Assembly (NCBI GenBank): GCA_900538555.1 | Contig: UPYI01000001.1 | Coordinates: forward strand, 186,001-250,000 | DNA: 64,000 nt | Direction: 5' to 3' | Source: an uncultured Porphyromonadaceae bacterium | Lineage (GTDB): Bacteria; Bacteroidota; Bacteroidia; Bacteroidales; Barnesiellaceae | In this document: one piece after another, positions 24,667 to 34,084 of the stretch | Position numbering within the stretch: the stretch's first letter is position 1 | Layout of the letters: each line of letters begins with the position of its first letter | Translations under genes and position numbers: made by a program | The notes under the pieces: model-generated | What the model saw: the letters and a program-made list of their open reading frames with translations, nothing else | What the model was told of the DNA's origin: nothing | The model's database searches: none

Positions 24667-27600
24667 CTATTTGGCAGTTTTAACAATTTTCATGTTCAAC
24701 TTAAACGTATCGAAATCGAGTTCGCTTACCGATTCGCCGGTTACGGTTTCCGCGATTTCGAACGAAGTTGCCAAAACCTGATGAGAGATATAGTCGCGAT
24801 ATGCTATTACCGCCGCATCGGTTTCGGGATGCGAGGCGATTGTAATTTCAATCTTGTCGGTAATATCGAATCCGCTCGACTTCCGGATGTTCTGGATGCG
24901 GTTCACCAGTTCCCGTGCCACGCCTTCGCGTTGCAGTTCTTCGGTAATCGTAATATCCAGTGCAACAGTAAGCGAGCCTTCGTTCGCAACCAGCCAGCCG
25001 GGAATATCTTCCGAAATGATTTCTACATCGGCAACTTCGACCGTCGCTTGCTGCCCGTCGATGTCGAATGTACAGCTTCCGTTCTTTTCAAAGGCATAGA
25101 TCGCCTCCTGAGACATTTCCGAAATAGCTGCGGCAAGTTGTTTCATGATCTTGCCGTAACGCGGACCGAGTTTTTTGAAATCGGGTTTCACCCGTTTTAC
25201 CAAAATACCGGCGGCATTGTCGATAAACTTCAACTCTTTTACATTCAGCTCGTTCAGCACCAATTCCCGGACAGCTTCGATGTGAGCCTGCTGCTCGGCA
25301 TCCAATACCGGAATCATCAGCGTAGAAAGCGGCTGACGCACTTTGATATTCACCTTACGACGCAATGCCAATACCATGGAGGTTATATCCTGTGCGATCT
25401 GCATACGGGCTTCGAGCTGTTTGTCGATACAGCTGTCGTCCGATACCGGAAAACGGCTCAAATGGACGGATTGCGTATCGCGTCCGGTAGCCTGCGTCAG
25501 ATCGGCATACAGACGATCGGCGTAGAACGGAGCGATCGGTGCCATCAGTTTGGCTACGGTTTCCAAGCAGGTGTACAGGGTCTGGTATGCCGATAGTTTA
25601 TCTTCGTCCATACTTCCGCCCCAGAAACGTTTCCGGTTGAGACGTACATACCAGTTACTCAGATTGTCATTGACGAAGTCGGAAATAGCTCTGCCGGCAC
25701 GTGTCGGTTCGTAGCTGTTGTATTGTTCGTTTACCTCTTTCACCAGTGTGTTCAGCAACGAAATGATCCAGCGGTCGATTTCCGGACGTTTTTCCAACGG
25801 CACATCGGGCTGCGAGTAGTCGAAGCCGTCTACATTGGCATACAGTGCGAAGAACGAATAGGTATTGTAGAGCGTACCGAAGAATTTGCGACGTACCTCC
25901 TCTACCCCGTCCAAATCGAATTTGAGGTTATCCCACGGCGACGAGTTGGTGATCATATACCAACGCAACGGGTCGGAACCGTATTTCTCGATCGTGCTGA
26001 ACGGATCGACGGCATTGCCCAAACGTTTGGACATCTTGTTGCCGTTCTTGTCCAATACCAAACCATTCGAAACGACAGCCTTATATGCCACGCTGTCGAA
26101 AATCATCGAAGCGATGGCGTGCAACGTGAAGAACCAACCGCGTGTCTGGTCTACTCCTTCGGCAATGAAGTCGGCAGGATAGATGCGGCGCGAATCGAAC
26201 TCTTCCTTGTTTTCGAACGGATAGTGTACCTGCGCATACGGCATGGCTCCGGAATCGAACCATACGTCGATCAAATCCGTTTCGCGTTTCATCGGTTTTC
26301 CAGAAGCCGAAACCAATACGATGTCATCGACATACGGACGGTGCAGGTCTATCTTATCGTAATTTTCAGCCGAATAATCACCGGGAACGAATCCTTTTTG
26401 CCGGTAGGGATTTTCGGTCATGAACCCGGCAGCGATCGACTTCTCGATTTCGCCGTACAATTCTTCCACCGAACCGATACAGATCTCTTCCGTACCGTCC
26501 TCGGTACGCCAGATCGGCAGCGGTGTACCCCAATAACGGCTACGCGACAAGTTCCAGTCTTGCAGGTTTTCCAGCCATTTGCCGAAACGTCCGCTACCGG
26601 TAGACTGGGGTTTCCAGTTGATGGTATTGTTGAGTTCGATCATACGTTCGCGACAAGCGGTCGTGCGGATGAACCAGCTATCCAACGGATAGTACAATAC
26701 CGGTTTATCGGTACGCCAGCAGTGCGGATAGTTGTGGACATGCTTCTCTATCTTGAACACTTTGTTGGAAGCCTTCAACATCATACAGATATAGATGTCG
26801 AGCGTCTCTGCCGCCTGCGCAGCTTTTTCGTCGTATTTTCCGTCTACCGTGAATTGCGGATCGTAGGCGTTTTTCACCCAACGTCCCTGATATTCCTTAT
26901 AGGCTTCGACATCGACACAGGTTTTTACAAACGTTTCGTCCAGTTCGTCCAGCAGATAGAATTTACCGGTGAGATCGACCATCGGACGGGTCTCGCCCTT
27001 TTTGTTGATCATAAACAACGAAGGAATACCTGCCGCACGGGCTACAAAAGCATCGTCGGCACCGAACGTCGGAGCAATGTGCACGATACCCGTACCGTCC
27101 TCGGTCGTAACGTATGCGCCGAGAATTACACGGAATCCTTTGTCGCTGGGACACCACTTCCCGTCGTTATCGACTTCTACCGGTTTTACCCACGGAATCA
27201 ACTGTTCGTACTCCATGCCCTCCAAATCCGGACCTTTGTATTCGCCCACAATCTTAAAGGGAATGAGCTTGTCGCCCGGTTTATAGTCTTCCAAAGCCAG
27301 ACCTTCCGCCTTTTTATTGAAATGGCTGTAAAGCAAGGCTTTCGCCAATACGACGGTCATCTTCTCACCCGTATATCCGTTGTAGGTCTGTACGGCTACA
27401 TAGTCGATCTTCGGTCCGACACACAACGCGGTGTTCGACGGCAAAGTCCACGGGGTCGTAGTCCATGCGAGGAAATAGGGCGTACCGAACTGCGCCATTT
27501 CGGGTTTCGGGTTACGGATCTTGAACTGGGCTACGCATGTGGTATCTTTCACATCGCGATAGCAACCGGGCTGGTTCAATTCGTGCGTACTCAATCCCGT

Positions 27601-28164
27601 ACCTGCTGCCGGTGAATAAGGTTGTATCGTATATCCTTTATACAGGTAGTTTTTCTTATACAGTTCTTTCAACAGCCACCACAAAGTTTCGATGTAACGG
27701 TTGTCGTAGGTGATATAGGGATTTTCCGTATCGACCCAATATCCCATGCGATGGGTAAGGTCTTCCCATTCGCGGGTAAATTTCATAACGTCTTTGCGGC
27801 AAGTCGCGTTGTATTCCGCCACCGATATTTTTTTACCGATGTCCTCTTTGGTAATACCCAACGCTTTTTCTACACCCAGTTCGACCGGAAGCCCGTGTGT
27901 ATCCCATCCGGCTTTACGTTTCACCTGATAACCGCACATCGTTTTGTAACGGCAGAAAATATCTTTTATCGACCGCGCCATAACGTGATGTATACCGGGC
28001 ATACCGTTTGCCGAAGGCGGACCTTCGTAAAACACGAAAGAAGGCATTCCTTCACGAGTCTTCATACTTTGATGGAACACATCTTCCGCATCCCATTTTT
28101 TCAAGATCTCCTTATTGATTTCCGAGAGATCGAAACGTGAATATTCCGCAAATTTTTTACTCAT
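24667..28164 (-). CDS. ileS: Isoleucyl-tRNA synthetase
   Basis: A class I aminoacyl-tRNA synthetase of 1165 residues, which charges tRNA-Ile. The HIGH-type motif is GIHH at about residues 57-60, and the KMSKS-type motif is NKMSKRLGN. A CP1 editing insertion, an anticodon-binding domain and a long C-terminal region are present. The length and the absence of the C-terminal zinc cysteines seen in the shorter bacterial enzymes suggest the eukaryote-like type (sometimes called IleS2), known in other taxa for low mupirocin sensitivity. That subtype call is inference. It heads the group ileS-dksA-lspA-DUF4296, which I recall as common in Bacteroidales. Confidence 0.96.
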   Translation of the reverse strand: MSKKFAEYSRFDLSEINKEILKKWDAEDVFHQSMKTREGMPSFVFYEGPPSANGMPGIHHVMARSIKDIFCRYKTMCGYQVKRKAGWDTHGLPVELGVEKALGITKEDIGKKISVAEYNATCRKDVMKFTREWEDLTHRMGYWVDTENPYITYDNRYIETLWWLLKELYKKNYLYKGYTIQPYSPAAGTGLSTHELNQPGCYRDVKDTTCVAQFKIRNPKPEMAQFGTPYFLAWTTTPWTLPSNTALCVGPKIDYVAVQTYNGYTGEKMTVVLAKALLYSHFNKKAEGLALEDYKPGDKLIPFKIVGEYKGPDLEGMEYEQLIPWVKPVEVDNDGKWCPSDKGFRVILGAYVTTEDGTGIVHIAPTFGADDAFVARAAGIPSLFMINKKGETRPMVDLTGKFYLLDELDETFVKTCVDVEAYKEYQGRWVKNAYDPQFTVDGKYDEKAAQAAETLDIYICMMLKASNKVFKIEKHVHNYPHCWRTDKPVLYYPLDSWFIRTTACRERMIELNNTINWKPQSTGSGRFGKWLENLQDWNLSRSRYWGTPLPIWRTEDGTEEICIGSVEELYGEIEKSIAAGFMTENPYRQKGFVPGDYSAENYDKIDLHRPYVDDIVLVSASGKPMKRETDLIDVWFDSGAMPYAQVHYPFENKEEFDSRRIYPADFIAEGVDQTRGWFFTLHAIASMIFDSVAYKAVVSNGLVLDKNGNKMSKRLGNAVDPFSTIEKYGSDPLRWYMITNSSPWDNLKFDLDGVEEVRRKFFGTLYNTYSFFALYANVDGFDYSQPDVPLEKRPEIDRWIISLLNTLVKEVNEQYNSYEPTRAGRAISDFVNDNLSNWYVRLNRKRFWGGSMDEDKLSAYQTLYTCLETVAKLMAPIAPFYADRLYADLTQATGRDTQSVHLSRFPVSDDSCIDKQLEARMQIAQDITSMVLALRRKVNIKVRQPLSTLMIPVLDAEQQAHIEAVRELVLNELNVKELKFIDNAAGILVKRVKPDFKKLGPRYGKIMKQLAAAISEMSQEAIYAFEKNGSCTFDIDGQQATVEVADVEIISEDIPGWLVANEGSLTVALDITITEELQREGVARELVNRIQNIRKSSGFDITDKIEITIASHPETDAAVIAYRDYISHQVLATSFEIAETVTGESVSELDFDTFKLNMKIVKTAK

Positions 28165-28309
28165 ATCTTGTTGTTATATTATATTCATCAATTCCTGACG
28201 GCTCTCCGATGACGATATGAAAACCGGAGCGTACCAAAATCGGCACGAAGTTACAAAAAAGGAATTTCCGTTACAATATTTTTAATAAAATACCTTACGG
28301 CAAAGACCG

Positions 28310-29152
28310 TTAAGCGATAGGAACTTCCGCCCATTTTCCCGCTTTCATCTGCCACACGGTACGGAAACCCGATTCGTAAAGCAATTTCAGCGTTTCGGGA
28401 CGCCCCCACTCTATGCGATCGGGGTAATGCGTATCGGAATTAACAACCACCCGCAGCCCCAGCCGTTTCATCAACGGGAAATATTCCGGTGCAGGAAACA
28501 GACGTTTCTTTTCGGTCAAGGTCTTCGTATTGACTTCAACCAACAGATCGCTGCCTTCCAACGATTCCAACAGAGTTCGTACCCGTTTCACATAATTGGG
28601 GCGACGGTCGAATCCCGGCGCATACGCCGAAGCGTTCAGCCCGATCTTGTCGATATGCCCGATCATGTCGAAACCTCCCGCAGCGATCATCCGTTCGGTC
28701 TGCCTGTAAAAACGACGCACGACCTCTTCGACATCGCCGTCGAAAAACTCATCGACATATCCGGCAAACCGTTCTGCCGATCCGTCGGTATCGACAGGTA
28801 TGCCTGCGGGGGTCGGAACATAATGCACCGACCCGATGCGATAATCCAACGGCAGTTCCTGATAATAGGCTGACGACGGATTGTGTTCCTCATCGCAATA
28901 ATCTATTTCGAGCCCCAGATACAGATCGATACGGTCGCCGTACAACCGGCGCAACCGTTGAAATTCGGCAATGTATGCCGGCATTTTTTCGTAGGGCATA
29001 TTGCATTGGTTGCGAATCGGTATCGGCGAATGCGACGATATGCCGTAAGAGGTATAACCGGCTGCGATAGCCGCCTGCACAAAAGCCTCCATCGGTGCCC
29101 GTCCGTCACAAAAATCGCAATGTGAATGATAATTAGTGCGATTGGAATACAT
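28310..29152 (-). CDS. PHP-domain histidinol-phosphatase-like enzyme
   Basis: This 280-residue protein has PHP-superfamily metal motifs: NYHSHCDFCDG at the N-terminus, SSHSPIP, a central DMIGHIDKIG, EVNTKTL, and VVNSDTHYP near the C-terminus. It matches the HisK/HisJ type of histidinol-phosphate phosphatase, the penultimate histidine step. No other his genes are nearby, so another phosphoester substrate is possible. It starts 7 bases after cstA and is almost certainly co-transcribed with it. Confidence 0.82.
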   Translation of the reverse strand: MYSNRTNYHSHCDFCDGRAPMEAFVQAAIAAGYTSYGISSHSPIPIRNQCNMPYEKMPAYIAEFQRLRRLYGDRIDLYLGLEIDYCDEEHNPSSAYYQELPLDYRIGSVHYVPTPAGIPVDTDGSAERFAGYVDEFFDGDVEEVVRRFYRQTERMIAAGGFDMIGHIDKIGLNASAYAPGFDRRPNYVKRVRTLLESLEGSDLLVEVNTKTLTEKKRLFPAPEYFPLMKRLGLRVVVNSDTHYPDRIEWGRPETLKLLYESGFRTVWQMKAGKWAEVPIA

Positions 29153-29159
29153 ACGAAAA

Positions 29160-30605
29160 CTATTTCTCTATGGGCAAAACGTTCTTTTCACGACGAATGA
29201 CAAACCGGGCAAACAATCCGACCAGAACGACGGAGATGCAACCGCCCAATACCAGCGAAAGGGTATATCCCAACCGCAAGCCTTCGGGTGCGAAGGAAAT
29301 ATAGGTCGTAGTTACTACCGTCATAAAGATAGCCGGCAAGAGTGTGATCCAGTAACATTTCCGTTCCCGTGCCAACCATACGGTCAAAGCCCATAAGGTA
29401 AAGACCGCCAATGTCTGGTTGCACCATGCAAAGTAACGCCAAAGGATTTTAAAATCGATCATCATGACCCCTGCTGCCAACAAGAATATCGGCAGGGAGA
29501 TTGCCAACCGGCGAAGGATCGTTTTCTGGTCGAAATGCAGGAAATCGGCAGCGATCAGCCGAGCCGAACGGAGTGCGGTATCGCCCGAAGTTATCGGAGC
29601 GGCAATTACCCCCAACAATGCCAATATACCTCCGAACGTACCCAACCACTCTTTGGAAACGGCATCGACCAAAAGAGACGGCGTGCTTCCCGGACGCGAA
29701 AGGTATTCGGAAAGGGCATCGAACGAACCGTTGAAGTAACTGATCGTGGCTGCCGCCCAGATCAAAGCGACAATGCCTTCGGTCACCATCGAACCGTAAA
29801 ATACGCGTCGTCCCAGTTTCTCATTTTTCAGGCAACGCGCCATCAGCGGCGACTGCGTGGCATGGAATCCGGAAATGGCTCCGCAGGCGATCGAAATGAA
29901 CATCATCGGGAATATGGGATTGGCTTCCGGATCGGGCTGGCGATTGTACAGTCCGGTTGTGATCTCGGGCAAGGTATCCGCCCGGAAAAAGAGAACCACC
30001 ATAATGCCTACCGCCATAAACAGCAGGGCAAAACCGAATATCGGATAAAGACGACCTATCAGCTTGTCGATCGGCAATAAGGTAGCCAGAATATAATAGG
30101 CGAAAATAATCGCCACCCACATCGTGCGGGTAGTGGCATCGCCGGTCAGCTGGTTGAGCAGCTCCGCCGGATTCACAACAAACACGGCACCGACCAGAAT
30201 CATAAGCAGCAGGGCGAAAACACGCATCACCTGTTTTACCGGCATTCCCAGTTCATCGCCCACCAGCTCGGGCAGACTGGCTCCTCCCCGACGGACGGAA
30301 AGCATTCCGGAGAGATAGTCGTGTACCGCTCCGCCGAAAATCGTACCGAAGACAATCCAAAGGTACGCCGACGGTCCGTACATGATACCCATGATCGCAC
30401 CGAATATCGGACCTAAGCCGGCAATATTCAGAAACTGAATCAAAAAGACTTTCCATGTGGGCATCGGCATATAATCCACGCCGTCGCTCTTTGCATACGC
30501 CGGAGTCTGCCGCTGCGGGTCTACTCCGAATATTCTTTCCACGACCGCACCATACAGAACATATCCTGCAATCAATAAGATCAATGCTACTACAAATGTT
30601 ATCAT
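29160..30605 (-). CDS. cstA: CstA family peptide/pyruvate transporter-like carbon starvation protein
   Basis: This 481-residue integral membrane protein has about 12 hydrophobic segments. Characteristic CstA sequences are FLNIAGLGPIFGAIMGI, FGTIFGGAVHDYLSGM, and ATQSPLMARCLKNE in the middle. The family is associated with peptide or pyruvate uptake in starvation. It is shorter than the roughly 700-residue Escherichia coli protein and lacks its extra C-terminal part, which is usual in Bacteroidetes. A -7 box lies 68 bases upstream. Confidence 0.9.
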   Translation of the reverse strand: MITFVVALILLIAGYVLYGAVVERIFGVDPQRQTPAYAKSDGVDYMPMPTWKVFLIQFLNIAGLGPIFGAIMGIMYGPSAYLWIVFGTIFGGAVHDYLSGMLSVRRGGASLPELVGDELGMPVKQVMRVFALLLMILVGAVFVVNPAELLNQLTGDATTRTMWVAIIFAYYILATLLPIDKLIGRLYPIFGFALLFMAVGIMVVLFFRADTLPEITTGLYNRQPDPEANPIFPMMFISIACGAISGFHATQSPLMARCLKNEKLGRRVFYGSMVTEGIVALIWAAATISYFNGSFDALSEYLSRPGSTPSLLVDAVSKEWLGTFGGILALLGVIAAPITSGDTALRSARLIAADFLHFDQKTILRRLAISLPIFLLAAGVMMIDFKILWRYFAWCNQTLAVFTLWALTVWLARERKCYWITLLPAIFMTVVTTTYISFAPEGLRLGYTLSLVLGGCISVVLVGLFARFVIRREKNVLPIEK

Positions 30606-30672
30606 CGGTTTATTTTTAAAGTTAAAATCGGAAATTTCCTTATTGAAACCACTTCTGAATATTACAGATTCG

Positions 30673-30680
30673 CAAAATTA
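30673..30680 (-). promoter_or_regulatory. -7 box (TAATTTTG) for cstA
   Basis: Exact TAnnTTTG on the minus strand, 68 bases upstream of the ATG. The -33 element is not evident. Confidence 0.45.
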
Positions 30681-30772
30681 GGACGAAATACCGGGATATG
30701 AAAATATCCGGTGATGAATTTACGTGTTTAACTTCTTTAAACAGCATAAAATTTTCAATTGCTTTATCTTTG

Positions 30773-30908
30773 TAGAAGATAAGCGGCATCTCGGCATAGC
30801 CATTCAAACGTGTTTGATGTCTCTGCTCTCGATTTGCATTATCTTTGTAGAAGATAAGCGGCGCCTTAACATAGCACGAACAAGTTCGGCTCTGCTTTCG
30901 GCTTGCAT
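30773..30908 (+). repeat. Two tandem palindromic repeat units between three -7 boxes
   Basis: Identical starts TAGAAGATAAGCGGC at 30773 and 30848. Unit 1 has TCGGCATAGCC and unit 2 has GAACAAGTTCGGCTCTGC. Boxes TATCTTTG lie at 30765-30772, 30840-30847 and 30909-30916, at a spacing of 75 and 69 bases. Confidence 0.8.
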
Positions 30909-30916
30909 TATCTTTG
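30909..30916 (+). promoter_or_regulatory. Proximal -7 box (TATCTTTG) for the VOC gene pair
   Basis: Exact TAnnTTTG on the plus strand ending 30 bases before the ATG at 30947. It is the third of three identical boxes. Confidence 0.55.
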
Positions 30917-30946
30917 TAGATACTAAAACAATAAAAGAATACCACC

Positions 30947-31333
30947 ATGCACATACATCATTTGGCTATTTGGTGCGCCGATCTGGAAAAGATGCGCCGA
31001 TTTTATCTCACCTATTTCGGGGCTACCTGCGGCGAAATGTACTACAATCCACGGAAGAATTTCAGTTCGTACCTTCTTACACTCGAAACGGGTTGCCGGA
31101 TCGAACTTATGCACAAACCGGAAATCGCCGGCTCTACGGCATTGAAAGGGACGTTGCTGGGGCTGGCTCATTTTTCCGTTTCGACAGGCAGCCCTGAGGC
31201 TGTCGATGCGCTTACCGAACGGTTGCGGCACGACGGTTATACCGTTGTCAGTGAACCGCGCACCACCGGCGACGGTTTTTATGAAAGTTGCATCGCCGAC
31301 CCGGAGGGCAATCAAGTGGAATTTACTGTTTAA
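30947..31333 (+). CDS. VOC family (glyoxalase-like) protein, first of pair
   Basis: A 128-residue single-module protein of the vicinal oxygen chelate fold: IHHLAIWCADLEKMRRFYLTYFG at the N-terminus, GCRIELMHKPE and DPEGNQVEFTV at the end. These place metal ligands at His5, Glu in IELM and Glu in VEF. Members include glyoxalases, epimerases and resistance proteins; the substrate is not readable. It is one of only four plus-strand genes in the window and is driven by the tandem repeat promoters. Confidence 0.85.
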   Translation: MHIHHLAIWCADLEKMRRFYLTYFGATCGEMYYNPRKNFSSYLLTLETGCRIELMHKPEIAGSTALKGTLLGLAHFSVSTGSPEAVDALTERLRHDGYTVVSEPRTTGDGFYESCIADPEGNQVEFTV

Positions 31334-31352
31334 TATCTTAACATAAAACGCT

Positions 31353-31730
31353 ATGGACATCAAAGGACACTTCGATCATTTCAATATCAATGTCACCGAT
31401 CTGAACCGCAGCATCGAGTTTTACAACCGTGCCTTAGGACTGACCGAGTCGCACCGGAAGCAGGCTTCCGACGGAGCTTTCGAGTTGGTGTATCTCACCG
31501 ACCGGAACAGCGGTTTCTTATTGGAACTGACTTGGCTACGCGACCATTCCGAAGCATACGAACTTGGGGAAAACGAAAGCCATCTATGCTTCCGTGTGGA
31601 GGGCGACTACGACAAAATCAGGGAATACCACCGGGAGATGGGTTGTATCTGTTTCGAAAACAAAAGCATGGGACTTTACTTTATCCACGATCCGGACGAT
31701 TACTGGATTGAAATACTGCCCGTAAAATAA
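31353..31730 (+). CDS. VOC family lactoylglutathione lyase-like protein, second of pair
   Basis: This 125-residue protein starts 19 bases after the previous gene and is homologous in fold but clearly divergent. DHFNINVTDLNRSIEFYNRALGL and FIHDPDDYWIEILPVK are the two glyoxalase I half-motifs (His ligand early, Glu in WIEI). FLLELTWL supplies the middle glutamate. It resembles gloA-type lactoylglutathione lyases, which detoxify methylglyoxal. Bacteroidales generally lack glutathione, so another thiol or substrate may be involved. Confidence 0.85.
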   Translation: MDIKGHFDHFNINVTDLNRSIEFYNRALGLTESHRKQASDGAFELVYLTDRNSGFLLELTWLRDHSEAYELGENESHLCFRVEGDYDKIREYHREMGCICFENKSMGLYFIHDPDDYWIEILPVK

Positions 31731-31773
31731 CCACGACAAGAGATCTACGTCAAGGCGATGTCTGAACGCCCGA

Positions 31774-32478
31774 TCAGATGTCGAAAGTATCGCCGATATT
31801 CTCCGGCAGAATGAAACGGGTATGATGCCGGGCGGCTTCGGCTGCAAAAGCCGCCGCTTCGGCTTTCGCCTTATCGAAATGCATAGGAATGAACAAGGCG
31901 ACCGAAAAGAAACCGACAAATTGAATCGCTCCCCGCATATAGTCGCTTCCCATACGGGCATCGACGGGAAACATCGCCACATCCATCGCATCGACAGACC
32001 GGTGCAGTTCGTGCAATTCGCGCCAATAGGCGACCTCTGCCGCACGGACTTCCGCATCGGTCGATTCGTCGCGCCAATGCCAGTTGTTCAAATCGCCGGC
32101 ATGAAATATCGTTTTCCGGTCGAGCGACAGGAGAAACGACGCGCCGATGTCGGTCGATCCGAATGCCTGCACCCGCATCCGGTCGTCGGCATAGGTCTCG
32201 CCTTTCTGCAAAAAGCAGACCGGCACATCTGCCGCATGCACCACAGAACGCAATTCTGCCGAGAAGATATAATGGGTTTCGGCTCGGCGGGAATGCCATT
32301 GCCACACAGCCGGGTTGTAGTGGTCGTAATGGGAATGCGAAACCAATACATACAGCGGCTTTTCGGATGCCAATGTTTCTTCGATCGTCTTTTCCGCTCC
32401 ACAGAAATAGTCTATCACCACCCGGCAGCAATCGGTGGCAAGCAAAAATCCGCTATGTCCGAGATAAGTAAGTTTCAT
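31774..32478 (-). CDS. MBL-fold metallo-hydrolase (UlaG-like)
   Basis: A 234-residue metallo-beta-lactamase fold protein. LTYLGHSGFLL at the start, the metal motif SHSHYDHYNP (HxHxDH), AGDLNNWHW and PMHFDKAK are the canonical metal-site motifs. The family includes lactonases and phosphodiesterases; the substrate is unknown. It is the last gene of a probable operon radA, FAD dehydrogenase, MBL hydrolase (gaps of 10 and 39 bases). Confidence 0.85.
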   Translation of the reverse strand: MKLTYLGHSGFLLATDCCRVVIDYFCGAEKTIEETLASEKPLYVLVSHSHYDHYNPAVWQWHSRRAETHYIFSAELRSVVHAADVPVCFLQKGETYADDRMRVQAFGSTDIGASFLLSLDRKTIFHAGDLNNWHWRDESTDAEVRAAEVAYWRELHELHRSVDAMDVAMFPVDARMGSDYMRGAIQFVGFFSVALFIPMHFDKAKAEAAAFAAEAARHHTRFILPENIGDTFDI

Positions 32479-32517
32479 GTCTGTTCCGCTCTATATAAGG
32501 GGAGAACGTACAAGCGG

Positions 32518-34074
32518 TTATTTTTGTTGAGCCGCCAATGCTTCGGCACACCGTTCACCGTCGATCGCAGCCGATACGATTCCGCCGGCATAGCCTGCGC
32601 CTTCGCCGCAAGGATAAAGTCCTCGCAACTCGATATGCGACATCCGTTCCTTATCGCGCGGTATGCGCACGGGAGAAGAGGTGCGGGTTTCGACCCCGAT
32701 CATCACGGCATCGTTGGTGAGGAAGCCGTGCGATACTTTCCCGAAATAACGGAATCCTTCCTGCAACCGTTCGACAATGAACCGGGGCATCCAAAAATGC
32801 AACGGCGAAGCTACCAGCCCGGGCGAATAGGACGAAACAGGCAGATCGTAAGAGTTACGCCCGTTCACAAAATCGACCATACGCTGTGCCGGGGCGGTCT
32901 GCCGGCGGTTTCCATTGAGATAGCATTCCCGTTCCAGATTTTCCTGAAACTTGATGCCCGCCAACACACCATACCGACTATACTCCTGAAAATCTTCCGG
33001 TTGCAATTCCACTACCATTCCCGAATTCGCCCATTTCGATCCGCGTGTAGAGGGCGACATGCCATTGACTACAATCTGCTCGGGACCGCTTGCCGCCGGT
33101 ACGACAAAACCGCCGGGGCACATGCAGAAGGAATAGACTCCCCTGCCCTTCGATTGCGTCACGAAACTGTATTCCGCCGCCGGCAGGTATTCGCCCCTGC
33201 CTTTGGGGTTATGATATTGTATGCTGTCGATAAGCTGTTGCGGATGTTCCAGACGCACACCGACCGCGATACCCTTCGATTCGAGCCGGATTCCGGCTTC
33301 GTGCATACCGTAGTAGACATCGCGGGCAGAGTGTCCGGTAGCCAGAATCACCGGTCCGCGGAACTCCTTGCCGTCGGCAGTTTCCACCCCGACCACCTCA
33401 TCGCCGCGAACCGTCAGGCGGGTCATGCGGGTTTCAAAATGTACTTCTCCACCCGATGCCAGAATCCGGTTCCGCATATTCTCTATGACACGCGGCAATT
33501 TGTCCGTCCCGATATGCGGATGCGCATCCGCCAATATCGATACCGACGCACCGTGTTGGCAGAAAATATTCAGAATCCTGTCTACATTTCCCCGCTTCTT
33601 GCTTCGGGTGTATAATTTTCCGTCGGAAAACGCTCCGGCTCCACCCTCACCGAAACTATAATTGGATTCGGGATCGATCCGCTGCTCGCGGGAGATCAAT
33701 GCGATGTCTTTCCGCCGTTCGTGTACGTTCTTTCCCCGTTCCAGCACGATGGGACGGAAACCGAGTTCGATCAGGCGCAAGGCGGCAAACAATCCTGCCG
33801 GTCCTGCTCCAACGACTATCGCCTGCGGTTTTCCCGATACATCGGGATAGTCGATACGGGCGTACGGTTCATCGACGGGTTCCTCATTGACATACACCCG
33901 CAGTTTCAGATTGACCATTACTACCCGCTGCCGTGCATCGATCGAGCGTTTCAACACCCGCACAGCTTTGATCGTACGGGCATCTATCCCCATCTCTTTC
34001 GCCGCACACAGCGTCATATTCTGTTCGGAAGCAGCCTGCACAGGCATTATCCGCATTTGTATTTCGTGAATCAT
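32518..34074 (-). CDS. FAD-dependent dehydrogenase (COG2509-like)
   Basis: This 518-residue cytoplasmic flavoprotein has an N-terminal ferredoxin-like domain of about 85 residues, then the dinucleotide-binding motif AIVVGAGPAGLFAALRL and ERGKNVHERRKDI. EGGAGAFSDGKLYTR, ATGHSARDVYYGMHEAG and the C-terminal GLYPCGEGAGYAGGI are the hallmarks of the uncharacterised NAD(P)/FAD-dependent oxidoreductases of COG2509. The physiological substrate is unknown. It starts 10 bases after radA. Confidence 0.87.
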   Translation of the reverse strand: MIHEIQMRIMPVQAASEQNMTLCAAKEMGIDARTIKAVRVLKRSIDARQRVVMVNLKLRVYVNEEPVDEPYARIDYPDVSGKPQAIVVGAGPAGLFAALRLIELGFRPIVLERGKNVHERRKDIALISREQRIDPESNYSFGEGGAGAFSDGKLYTRSKKRGNVDRILNIFCQHGASVSILADAHPHIGTDKLPRVIENMRNRILASGGEVHFETRMTRLTVRGDEVVGVETADGKEFRGPVILATGHSARDVYYGMHEAGIRLESKGIAVGVRLEHPQQLIDSIQYHNPKGRGEYLPAAEYSFVTQSKGRGVYSFCMCPGGFVVPAASGPEQIVVNGMSPSTRGSKWANSGMVVELQPEDFQEYSRYGVLAGIKFQENLERECYLNGNRRQTAPAQRMVDFVNGRNSYDLPVSSYSPGLVASPLHFWMPRFIVERLQEGFRYFGKVSHGFLTNDAVMIGVETRTSSPVRIPRDKERMSHIELRGLYPCGEGAGYAGGIVSAAIDGERCAEALAAQQK

Positions 34075-34084
34075 AAACTGTTTG

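Larger units (their letters stand above)
30606..30946. other. Divergent promoter interval between cstA and the VOC genes
   Basis: Holds the cstA -7 box on the minus strand (30673-30680) and, on the plus strand, three tandem -7 boxes flanking two palindromic repeat units that lead into the VOC pair. No gene seen. Confidence 0.7.

Noticed and set aside
25723..27615. A 630-codon plus-strand open frame inside ileS
   Set aside because: It is the antisense shadow of a well-conserved gene and has no recognisable protein features.
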